Shown: one piece after another, positions 45,792-55,931 of the stretch | Layout of the letters: every line of letters starts with the position of its first letter | Numbering within the stretch: position 1 is the stretch's first letter | Origin: Parapristionchus giblindavisi | Lineage: Eukaryota > Nematoda > Chromadorea > Rhabditida > Diplogasteridae | NCBI GenBank assembly: GCA_943737045.1 | Contig: CALSFV010000297.1 | Span: 1-64,000 of the forward strand | Direction of reading: 5' to 3' | DNA length: 64,000 nucleotides | The notes under the pieces: model-generated | What the model was told of the DNA's origin: nothing | Databases searched by the model: none | Seen by the model: only the letters and a program-made list of their open reading frames with translations | Made by a program: the position numbers and the translations under genes

Positions 45792-47152
45792 GACTTGATC
45801 AACTTGCGCTGGTTTGACTTGTTTTCTACCTACTGAAGAAAAAGGAGAATGAGAAAAAAGGACATTTGGCAAATACATCAACGTATTTTGGCGTTGTTAT
45901 GTCAACAAAAGAATTGTGGTCTGCTTCAGAGCATAATCATAAATAAAAACGTTATAGGTTGTCTGCGCACTTATGAATATTTATCGCAGCCATACAATTA
46001 TTCTGTCCAAAACATAGGTGGGCGCGTGAAAACGAATTCTTTTTGCACACAGCCTTGCCTTCCCTTGCGGGGCCTTGCGCATAGCTTTGCCTCTCAAAAA
46101 TTGAAAATTTCCAGTTAAAACTACAAAAAATGGCCATGCGCATAGCCTTGCTTCACAATTCTACAGATTGCGCACAGCCTTTCCTCCAGCGTGCCCTCCT
46201 ATGGTCCAAAAGTACAAAAAATGTGCCTTAAAGATGGAGACTCTCGAGTTTTTTCGTGACAAGACTGTTCGGGTAGAATAATAGAGATTTATCTCACGAA
46301 CCGAGCGACACATTTCATATTGCGTGATGATATGTTTGAAGCTTGTTATGCGCATTGGAAGTGCAACTTTTCAGGCAAGTAGAGAGTGCCTATCCGATTT
46401 CCATACTTGACTCTCTCACTTTCCCATTGTCACTTACGCTAATTTCCATACAATATTAACATTCTGTCCCATGTTAATCGTTGTGGGAGTTATGCCTACT
46501 CAAGGGTCTCCTTCTTTAAGCCTCTTAACTTGTTTGAGCCTCATTGTGTTGTGTTCTAAAGGCGTTGACGTTCGCCCGACTCCGAAGCGACGTCTGCAGG
46601 TTTTAAAGGGAGCGTAAGTTCTCTCAATGGTTTCTTCGGCGCGCGCGATGCTCTCTCGTTGTCAGAGAACAGAGAAATAGTGTGAACAATGTAAAGACCA
46701 TTGAGAGAGGTAACGCTCCCTTTAAGGTATCAAGGAGAGAACTGGGCAGTTCATTGGATAACTGTAGCCCGTGCGTATTTATCGATGTTTAAGGAAACCT
46801 CTTCCCTCGAAAAAAGTGAACCTCGATGTTAATAATAAAGCTCGAATTTCACGATATTGTTCCAGGGTCTTCGAGTGATGGTTTTCGCAATGCCATCGCA
46901 GGGGCTGCGTTGAAGAAGTTCTGATGATGATTGAAGACGATGAATAACGTTGAAAACACCTCCTACGATGGACCTCGCTCTTCAAATCAATAGACAGCAC
47001 TAGAATCTCATCCAATTTCAACGGTATATCACATAGTTATGATTCGCGTAATTTAAAATAATAATAAATTAGAATTGACCATTTCTACTCTCAAATCATG
47101 TTGATCAGTTGCAAAGTGTAATTCAAAAGAATCTCAAGTAGTACTAGTATCA
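45792..47152. other. intergenic region between receptor D and the second tRNA-Lys
   Basis: It holds a decayed family G element (46228-46519), a family C MITE (46603-46725, TTAA on both sides) and, from 46855, the sequence duplicated upstream of the first tRNA-Lys. No gene seen. Confidence 0.6.
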
Positions 47153-47225
47153 GCCCGGTTAGCTCAGTCGGTAGAGCACCAGACTCTTAATCTGGCTGTC
47201 GCGGGTTCGAGCCCCGCATCGGGCT
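47153..47225 (+). tRNA. tRNA-Lys (CUU), second copy
   Basis: Same 73-nt sequence as 13327-13399: acceptor GCCCGGT/ATCGGGC, anticodon loop CTCTTAA, B box GGTTCGAGCCC. Its identity despite diverged flanks agrees with both copies being maintained by selection or conversion. Confidence 0.97.
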
Positions 47226-47557
47226 TCAACATTTTTGCCCTTTTCCTCTCTTTGTTTTTAATCTCTTTTCACTTTGAACCCATAGTTTATTTGTAGCTAG
47301 GGCATTGTTCTTTATTTTCAGAATCTTTTATGCTATGTTAAATAAACAAAATAAATAGATAAATGAGTGTTCTAGGGTGTTGTAAAATGTAAAATTATTT
47401 AATTTAATTTATCTTACATTAAATAAATGTGACAGCAAGTGATAAATAAATAGCGTGAGTTAAATTTACCATTTACATGATAAATATTTGATTTTGCAAG
47501 TAACACCTTCATCTTTTTCATTCTTCATTTTATTCCTTCTCATTCCTCATTTCAATT

Positions 47558-48336
47558 ATGTTGTCACTATTCGCCCGGGCTACTCTACTACTAACCAATC
47601 CTACTCGTAAGCATCTTGTGGATTTATGACTATAAAGTCTTATGTTCGACCAGATACACCTTTCTGCGGCTTGAAGCAACTAAACAACAGAATCTGTACT
47701 TCTTGGTCTTGACATCGACCGAGTATACCTTACCATATTGACTTATCTCTCGGTTTCAGACCCTACTCGAACCCTCTCTCCGGTCATCACTGCGTATCGT
47801 TCGTACCACAATGAAGGTGACGATACGGAGGAGATTCTTCCCTTGATAGTAAGAATTAATCGATAATGACAATGACAGGGGCTGGAGTGACAGAGGCTAA
47901 AGTGATAATGACAATGATAATGACAATGACAGAGTAACAGAGGCTAAAGTGACAGGGACTGTACCACTGGACAAAGGTCAACACCCTCTAGTTGCCAGGT
48001 GCCATAGCTATCTCGCCCCATCTGTTGACCCGATCTGACTGGAAACTTCATGCTCCTAAAGATAGTTTCTACGGTCCCGGAGGAGTGTATAAAATCTCGT
48101 TTCCGTCAGGTCACGAGTATATTGGCCGAACGAAACGAACAATAGGAATAAGAATCAAAGAACACGAACGAAACAGTTTCAAAGATTGGGAGAAACGAGG
48201 AGTAGACGTGTCGTCTTTTGAAGTTCGAATGATCGCGAGTAATAATGGAGACTTGAAAGTTATAGAGAAAGAAGAGATACTGAAACATACGTTCCAAGGA
48301 GCTAAACTGCTCAACAAGAAGATTCCTAAACGATGA
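47558..48336 (+). CDS. GIY-YIG domain protein with mitochondrial-type N-terminus (copy 2, isoform 1)
   Basis: Exons 47558-47606, 47760-47848, 47992-48336; phases agree if the third exon starts after the acceptor CCCTCTAG, giving 160 aa. The N-terminus MLSLFARATLLLTNP followed by PVITAYRSYHNEGDD matches copy 1. The GIY-YIG domain has GGVYKISFP, HEYIGRTKR, IRIKEHE, EKEEILKH and KLLNK, so the tyrosines, Arg, Glu and Asn expected of a working nuclease are present. The exon 2 length and phase differ from copy 1 by an indel, yet a different acceptor keeps the reading frame. The same region is an intron of the RNase H-like isoform that shares exons 1 and 2. Confidence 0.65.
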
Positions 48337-49788
48337 CCTACCCAAATAATCGATAAACTTGTCCTACTCGATATAATCTCAGCGATACAACAGTTTTCAT
48401 TTTTAAAGGACCCAGAGAAATTTCAATTTTGAAGAAAAATTGTATGAAATGAAAAGACAGTTGACTCTGATCTCCTATTCATTAATTCTAAATCTGCCGA
48501 TATCGATGAAATCTTACTTCACAACATATTTTGTATAAAAGTTTGTAATTAAGGTATACACGGACGGTTTGAGAGGTGACGACAATCGTCACATGGGCAT
48601 CGGAATCTTCGTCGACGATGAACATGAACTCAATATGTGTCTGCCAATAAAGAGGAAGAAGGGAACGGTCAGTCAACGACCGCTCATTGGGAAAGTAACA
48701 GAGTTAAATGAAATTGCAAGTCAAAACAATCGATGATTAGCCGAACAATACTAAATAATTAGTAGTTGTTTATCAGTTTACTCAATCTTTGACTACTTAC
48801 ATTCGTCCACATTTAAATTAATTGGCATGAAGCGTTTAAAAAACGGATTATACGAGAAATTCAAACGATCAACGCAAATCAAACGATCAAATTTAACGCA
48901 ATTTTCGAGATATCGAGTAAAGTTAATAAACGAATATTAAGGATGTCTACCTTCATACTCCAGAACTGCAAGCAATCCGTATCGCACTCTGGCGAATTCA
49001 CAAATGGCCACTGTTCCTGTAGGTGTTATTTCACATATGAGCAGATGAATTGGGAGATATTATCACAGCGTTCTCATGACTTTCAAAGCAAGAACGACCG
49101 CTCAACATGCAAACTCTCTCGAATACAATGGTCTCTCATTTGTCTTGCTTTCAAAGAAAAATGGCTTGGACCAGAATACTGTGTATGTTCCAATTAAAAA
49201 AGCCAAAGATCAAAGAACAAATGGCACTACTCTAGAACACCGGACCAGTCCAATATTATAATATAAAAGTGTAGATTAGTCTAGAATAAATGGCTATTCT
49301 TCGTGTTTATTTCATTTTTATCATCCTTTTAGACTGGCCCGGTGCTCTGGTCCGGTCTTCTAGAGTAGTGCCAGAACAAATATCACATATGAATCATTGA
49401 CAAATTATTGTAAATGATTCAATTCAGAATGGAAGACGTTATTGTTCGCACACGGTTCGAACCTCTCCTTGACGGATTTGAGAAGTACCGTCGTGGTAAC
49501 TTTTAAATTTTAAAATTCTAAATTGAAATTTCGAAATTTCAGGAGATCTTACTGGCTCGCGTAGTTTCATCGACATGATGAAACAGATGGATCGATTTCC
49601 TCGAGTGAATATCCAACAGGCAGAACATGACAACTCCAACTACCACATGGTGTGTATCGAATTTTCAAATGACCAACAATTTTGGCGGGAAATTTGAATT
49701 TTGAATTGCACAGGCCGTAGCGCTCGCGATCACCGCATTGGACTCGGCTGAGAGCGATACCAGAATGGCTGAAGAGAAGAAGAGTTAG
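47558..49788 (+). CDS. RNase H-like protein with mitochondrial-type N-terminus (copy 2, isoform 2)
   Basis: Exons 47558-47606, 47760-47848, 48554-48694, 48942-49018, 49428-49495, 49543-49649, 49714-49788: 201 aa, TAG stop, all seven junctions in phase. The RNase H order is visible: strand 1 ILPLI|VYTDG is created exactly at the exon 2 junction; then MGIGIFVDDEHELN, helix HTPELQAIRIALWR (Glu site), strand VIVRTRFEPLLDGF, and the final helix NYHMAVALAITALD. Family knowledge: RNase H uses Asp-Glu-Asp-Asp. Here the first Asp (YTDG) and the Glu remain, but the third (TDS position, RTRF) and fourth (AD position, MAV) are replaced, so it may bind rather than cut RNA/DNA hybrids. Intron 2 (705 bp) contains the GIY-YIG ORF. 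Acceptors TAATTAAG and ATATTAAG are weak. Copy 1 lacks these exons. Confidence 0.6.
49019..49427. repeat. intron repeats: mariner-related fragment and CACTACT MITE
   Basis: About 49060-49195 shares AACGACCGCTCAACAT and ATGGCTTG-ACCAGAATACTGTG with 57190-57310. The MITE at 49225-49371 has GGCACTACTCTAGAA / TCTAGAGTAGTGCC ends. Both are in the fourth intron of the RNase H-like isoform. Confidence 0.65.
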
Positions 49789-50025
49789 GGTTACTGTATT
49801 CTGATTAATCATTGATTGATATCGATTACCGTATCATATGCCTACCGTAATGATTCAGATCACATGCGGCTCTTCCCACTCGATCGAAAAGTCATGGGAA
49901 AGAAAACGGATGAAAAGGATAAAGAATGATCCACCGCATAGCCTCTACATCATGCCCTATGAAGCACGATTCTACAGTACCATAACCTACCGTATACCGT
50001 TAGTAACTGATATCCTCTACTAATC

Positions 50026-50031
50026 AATAAA
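50026..50031 (+). terminator. AATAAA poly(A) signal of the RNase H-like gene
   Basis: First AATAAA after the stop at 49788, 238 bp downstream. The 61-codon frame at 49838-50023 lies in this 3' UTR. Confidence 0.45.
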
Positions 50032-50167
50032 GTACTAACGTCACTCATTTACTATTTTTATTATGATCGAGGCAATGGACGAGTTGCGAAGATGTTATCA
50101 ATACACGTGTTTTCTAAACCAGTCAAATCAAAGTTAATGGATCAGGAAACGAAAGACACGTTGATTC

Positions 50168-50755
50168 ATGCTAAAGAGCTCAAGTTCTGATTCGAAATAT
50201 ATGAATCTGATATCATAAAATTCTCTCATAACTTGGACGGCGTCGTCAACTATCTAACTCTTTCAGATCTAAATTTTGGGTTCCTGCGGCCTTCATATAA
50301 TCGAAAAACGAGGTCGATCAACCAAAGATCTTTTATGGACTATAATTACTCAGCTAAAATCCCTTTTGGGTGTGCCTCCACATGGCACAGGGAGCCTTAT
50401 GGGCAATCTGTCCCAAAAGTTAGCAACCTCAATATTACCAACACAAATTTTCGAATTGGCTCATGCTAAAGAGCTCAAATTCTTATTCGAAATATATGAA
50501 TCTGATAGCATAAAAATCACTCATAACTTTTACGGAGTCGTCAAACATTCCATTATTTCGAATCTAAACTTTGGACGCCTGCAGCCCTTAAAAACCGAGG
50601 TCGACCAACCACAGATCTATCCTTTTATAGACCATAATTACTCAGTTCAAATCCCCTTTGGGTTGTTTCTCCGCTTCCCCCCAGAGTCTTATGTGCAACC
50701 TTTCCCAAAAGTTAGCAACTCCAATATTACCAATACATCGATGACGCTAGTTTGT
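50168..50755 (+). repeat. two tandem 0.29-kb units, possibly decayed coding sequence
   Basis: CATGCTAAAGAGCTCAA begins at 50168 and 50462. The second unit is open for its whole length (HAKELKFLFEIYESDSIK ... DHNYSVQIPFGLFLRF). The first has a stop after HAKELKF and shifts, but conserved words appear in the same frame (FEIYESD, YNYSAKIPFG, PKVSN). I recognise no family. It may be a relic of a tandem-domain gene. Confidence 0.5.
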
Positions 50756-50989
50756 TTTTATAATTACAATACAAATATGTAATGTTTTGTAACCACAACG
50801 CATAAATCAACTTTTATTTTATCGCTATTGCCCGCATAAAATGTACTATCATAGGAAAATGACAAATCCAGGTAAACAACGGTTATATAAACAAAAACCT
50901 AGGAATCATTTTTTTCTGCGCTCCAGCCTGGCCATTACAGCGTCGTGGCCTTGGCTGTTTTACATTCCATGTTATCTGCATTGTAACTA

Positions 50990-52572
50990 CAGTGCTGGCC
51001 AATATTCTAACATATTTTGGTTTTTCAGCCATAACTTTCTTCGCAGTCAACCGTTTCTCTTCATTTTTTAGTATGTTTGTATAAATGATACTGTGATATA
51101 GTGACCCTATTTTTATCGAGATTGGATCACATACAACGGAATAGTGGTCAATTTACGAAAAATGACAACTTTCAGCGAATTCAGCACCTGGGCATATCGG
51201 CCATTGGGGCCACCGGGGCAGCTTAGATTCAGTTCTACGTGTGGAATCTGTGTGGTGCAATGACTGTTGGAAAGTATCAAGGTGTGGGGTTGATCAGGTT
51301 ATCGACGATGGAGGTGAGAATCGCAGCCGAAGCGCGTTGAAGCTGGTCGGACTTCTCGGCCGCGTTCTTTTCCTTTCTCTTCCTTCTATCAATTCACAGC
51401 ACGCTCCAATACCTCCCATAAGTGCAGGATGATGTTCAGGAAACATGATTTACTATATCCATCCATCTACCGGACCTTACTACGGCGTGACTAGGCGACA
51501 ACATGTGGTGGACCAACGCTTGAGATCGTTATCCAGCACTATAACGAAGGCGCGGCGGCGCGTGGCGTGGACCCAGGACCTTATCGTCTTCTCCCAGATG
51601 TTCTCGAAGATATAGCGATCGTAAATGCCATACATCCGAAACCGTGGACCTATTCCGCGGCGGGAGAAGCATCCCCGAACAAGAATCGAAAAGCACTAGT
51701 GATAAGGGACCGCTACCATCTGCTCTGGACCCGCGAGGAGTGAGATATGGTGGCCAGTACCGATGTCAGTATGCACAACCTCTTCGGTAGTGACGGTACG
51801 AAGTGGGTTCGTCGTCCTACCGGCTTTTTATTCGACCTCAAGTACCATTCCCCCGACGGTCAAGCATGTTGGTGGCAGTGTCCTTATCTGGGTATGCTTC
51901 TCCCGCCGCGGAATGGCTCCCCGGTTTCGGATGTAGGGCAGTTACGATCGCTATATCTTCGAGAACATCTGGGAGAAGACGATAAGATCCTGGGTCCACG
52001 CCACGCGCCGCCGCGCCTTCGTTATAGTGCTGGATAACGATCTCATGCGTTGGTCCACCACATGTTGTCGCCTAGTTACGCCGTAGTAAGGTCCGGTAGA
52101 TGGATGGATATGGTAAATCATGTTTCCTGAACATCATCCTGCACATATGGGAGGTATTGGAGCGTGCCGTGAGGGGATAGAAGGGAGAGAAAGGAAAAGA
52201 ACGCGGCCGAGAAGTCCGACCAGCTTCAACGCGCTTCGGCTGCGATTCTCACCTCCATCGTCGATAACCTGATCAACCCCATACCTTGATACTTTCCAAC
52301 AGTCATTGCACCACACAGATTCCACACGTAGAACTGAATCTAAGCTGCCCCGGTGGCCCCAATGGCCGATATGCCTAGGTGCAGAATTCGCTGAAAATTG
52401 TCATTTTTCGTAAATTGACCACTATTCCGTTGTATGTGATCCAATCTCGATAAAATGAGGGTATATCACAGTATCATCTATACAAACATACTAAAAAATG
52501 AAGAGAAACGGTTGACTGCGAAGAAAGTTATGGCTGAAAAACCAAAATATGTTAGAATATTGGCCAGCACTG
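50990..52572. mobile_element. Tc6-like foldback element
   Basis: 1583 bp with inverted arms of about 0.7 kb. The ends CAGTGCTGGCCAATATTC flanked by TA resemble Tc1/Tc6 ends. Tc6 of C. elegans is known as a 1.6-kb element with very long inverted repeats and Tc1-like tips. The arms are GC-rich relative to the surroundings, diverged by a few percent, and encode no transposase. Confidence 0.85.
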
Positions 52573-53964
52573 TAGGAGTACATTAGCATGCTTTTTTTCT
52601 TCTTCATACTATAATATAATTCATATTTATTATTAGCACTGAAGTTGTATTTCCGATTTTGAATAAATAACTATTTTAATCGTTTTAAAAAAAACAACTA
52701 CGGAATTCTGGAAGTCGATAAGTGTTCTTCTTTGCGATTTATATCGCTAACTGGGATTCCTGAAAAAATGAACTTTTTAGTTACAAATTTTGCTCAATGT
52801 GTTTGTACCTACGCTAATGCTTCGGATTAATTTCATCCCGAATGTGGTCTTTCTGTTATTTAGGGCGATAAGTTCTTCATACAAATCGGCTTACTTTTTT
52901 CCCGAAATATTGTTGTACGTGCGAATTTAGCGATAAATTTTCGATACGGCGGAGTGACCAGAAGGAGTGCTACGCAGTACACGATTGAATGCACGGGCAT
53001 TATGAACCAGAAGAATAAGCATATACCTTGGATAATTAATAATATTAATAATGATGATAATATTTAAATATGGTAATAATAATATTTATGCGTTTTCGAT
53101 AAAATATATTGGTATGTGGATTACATTTATAAAATTACAATTCATACGCTTGTTTGAGAAGGACTTACTGTATGACACTAATCCAGTAAAGATAGCAAAT
53201 GCAAAGACCAGCATAGGAACCGTGACTGATATCATAGAGCTGATTATATAATTTATCATATTGCATAATCTTTTTTGATAACCTGTGTCACCAGAGCTGC
53301 AACGGCTTTTATGTGCACCTCAACAGAACGCTTACTGTACGTCTGAATTAGGTAAGCGTAGTTACGTTAGTCCGCTTTTAGACTAGTAGTTTAGACACTA
53401 AGTAGTCTAGTGGTCTAGTTTGAAGATTATTAGTTGTAAACGAACCTTCGTTCGCAGTGTGCAACTAATGTGCAGGAAGATAATCGATACGAATAGTACA
53501 GGGAAGACTGTGAGCTGAAGGATAAAATCGCAATTTGCCGAAAATCAGTTAAAATTTGCCGTGATCATTGTTCACCAGATTTTCAATTCCCGACACATAC
53601 AAAATGCATGCGAATATTGCCTAATAGAATGGTTGCCAGAGCTACACAAAATCATATCAGCTCAGTATTTCATTACTATTAGTTTGCAAATAATACGACT
53701 AAATGTTATTGTAGTATTTAATACACTAAAAGTGAACGTTTATTAGATTGAAATCATCATTTAGTAGACTAATTTTTAGTAGACTAGTTCTTCTGGTAGA
53801 CTAGTTTAGTTTAAACAGATAAGTCTTGAAATAGCATTGATTACTCACAGAGAAGGTGATTAGTATGACGAGCATAATGGACGCTCCAGGACTATATACG
53901 ACATAATATCCTCTAGTCGCAACCCATGTGAGGTTCAGCGTTTGCTAAAAGTGTTATATTTATT

Positions 53965-54143
53965 AAAGTCTTTCAAAACATAAAGTCTACTTAAAATACG
54001 TCACTGAATTGAAGTTGACTATAATCGTACTCATCAAGAGAAAGAAAAGAATATTAGACGAAATGCATTACAGTATGAGCACAACTTGAAGTAGACTTAC
54101 AAGTGGAATTGATAAATACACATTAAGTTTTGAAATACCAGAG
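53965..54143. repeat. family A MITE, left end decayed
   Basis: AAGTTTTGAAATACCAGAG at the right and AAGTCTACTTAAAATACGTCA inside. In intron 4 of receptor E. Confidence 0.75.
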
Positions 54144-54769
54144 TAACTGCACGACGCCAGAGCTATGTGAGAGTACACTTTCTTGCACTTTCTTTCATAT
54201 AGGCAATTGTAAAAAAACATTACGAGATTGGCGATTTGATCGCCAGCGTTTCCAGACTCTGTATCAACGATAAAAAGTGCTAGCGCGGGCACGATGTAGA
54301 CGATGATGAGGGCGAATTGCGAGAAGAAAAGAGTACCCTGCAAAAGATAATACTGCGATACGATATAGATAAATATAGAATAATACGGTCGGAAGTTTCG
54401 TTTTTCGCTTTTCTTTTCTTAAAAATTCTCACTCTCCGCTCTCAGGCAATATGAAGAATCGCATTTGGGCAACTCTACTTTTTTCCGTCCTATTAGAAAG
54501 GAATTGCAGGAGAACCATTTTCAAGGAGATATAACCGAGCCATTTTTGAAAGGTATGCAAAAATAGGAGTGGATTTCCTAGATTTTCCGTACTATTTCCT
54601 AATTATGTGGGTTTTTTTCGTTTTGAGGTTGTGAAGAACCCTGTCCTACCTTGCGCAGCTTGAAACATCCATCACGAATGATACATTGGTGTCTGCGTAC
54701 ACAGAAAATCAGGATAGCCACGCAAGTTTGTGAAACGAGAAGAATGAGTATTGCCCGGAATACGCTCAA

Positions 54770-54950
54770 ATCAAATCAAATCAAATCATTTATTTTCCTG
54801 TATAAGAAAGAAAGGGATGGTATGGGATTCTTCTTATCACGTTAAACGGGGTCAGGAAAACTAGTCTTCGTGTGCCATAGTAGTCGGATAGATAAAACTC
54901 TAGTATTGGCGTGAAGTCAGCACATTTCTGATAGACCTTCGACAATAATC
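54770..54950 (-). mobile_element. 5'-truncated retroposon with (TTTGA)n tail
   Basis: On the minus strand the sequence ends TACAGGAAAATAAATGATTTG and continues as repeated TTTGA. That is the form of a non-LTR element 3' end. It was inserted just upstream of the damaged exon 3 acceptor of receptor E. Its 5' limit is unclear. Confidence 0.5.
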
Positions 54951-55017
54951 AGTAATGATATTTAAAATTATATATTTTTTTAAATTTTTGCTAAATTACA
55001 CGGCGATTTTGGCGACA

Positions 55018-55118
55018 CACAGAGAAAAGTAGTGTAAAATGAAACTACGGCCGACAAATTTACACCTATAAAGTGTTAAATACAGGTCTTGTGTAGCAAT
55101 TTGAAACTTTTCTCTCTG
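55018..55118. repeat. family F MITE, diverged
   Basis: CACACAGAGAAAAGTAGTGTA at the left, ACTTTTCTCTCTGT at the right. In intron 2 of receptor E. Confidence 0.7.
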
Positions 55119-55931
55119 TTTAGACGGTGATGACAGCGACAGAGTGAAAATCACATACCGTAAGAGCTCGAAATGGAACTCGGGCCTGACAAAGAGGTCC
55201 TAGGCAGTAAAAGGCTAGATGAGGGAAAAGTGGGAAGGGAAGCAAGAGATAATCCCAGTATACGTCGGATAGGAACGTCAGCACCTGTAAATTTAATTTA
55301 TAATATTTTAATATTAATTGATGCACTTGAAAAGTCAAATTTTAAAATATAGTTTGCTAATAATGTGTCCTATGGTGCATAAGTCAAATCAATTTCATTT
55401 CTTGTAATTTCGATCAATAAATAATATTCTCAATATTCAATAATTTTTCTACTGTGATACTGTGAGCTCCAAACACAGTTTGATCATAGGCCATGGCCAC
55501 TGGTCCTTCAGACCAGGATAGGCCCTCTCAGCCAATAGATTGGAGGCGCTAACACTGCGACTCAGCGGTATAGTGTAACTCCAAAAAAAAAAAATAATTT
55601 TTGGGACAAAATTGACAATATCAAAATTGAGAGTTTCATTTTTTCAACACAATACTTCACCATAAATCAATGTAGCTAATTATTTTCAGCGTTGTGAAAT
55701 CTCAACTGCTTTATTGGATTTATATTTATATTATTTTAATTATTTTTAAAATTATTTATTGCTCGCCTGGATGTATAGTAGATAATTTCTTATGACCGCT
55801 AGCTGTGGAGGAGTCTTCCTGAGCAGAAAGAAAAACGCTGCAGCATGAAACGGCAGAGTTACCGCGATTAGGATACGTTGGGCGAGCACCAGCAATTGTT
55901 CAAGTTCCGGAGTGACATAGGGCGAGTTCAT

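Larger units (their letters stand above)
52739..55931 (-). pseudogene. Sri/Srh-like chemoreceptor E, decayed
   Basis: Exons as in B and D: 55931-55767, 55284-55159, 54754-54650, 54337-54224, 53944-53849, 53514-53446, 53342-53283, 53239-53169, about 53029-52888, 52759-52739. The protein would start MNSPYVTPEL and keep PFPLFPHLAFYC, RRHQCIIRDG, NLTWVATRGYYVVY and TYSKRSVEVH. Lesions: the exon 3 acceptor reads TTCCGG where paralogues have TTCCAG; exon 8 is 71 bp instead of 79 and shifts frame; the end of exon 9 has lost codons before GTAAGCC; exon 10 has TAA where B has TCA (ATA TAA ATC), removing 14 residues. Intron 1 donor is GC. Possibly recent, since exons 1, 2 and 4-7 are open. Confidence 0.75.

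Noticed and set aside
49838..50023. 61-codon frame after the RNase H-like gene
   Set aside because: No family motif, no splice partner, and it lies between a stop codon and AATAAA; read as 3' UTR.
51241..52325. 63-codon and 96-codon frames in the Tc6-like element
   Set aside because: They are mirrored between arms, with no transposase or other family motif; only the GIY-YIG-like stretch was kept, as a low-confidence finding.
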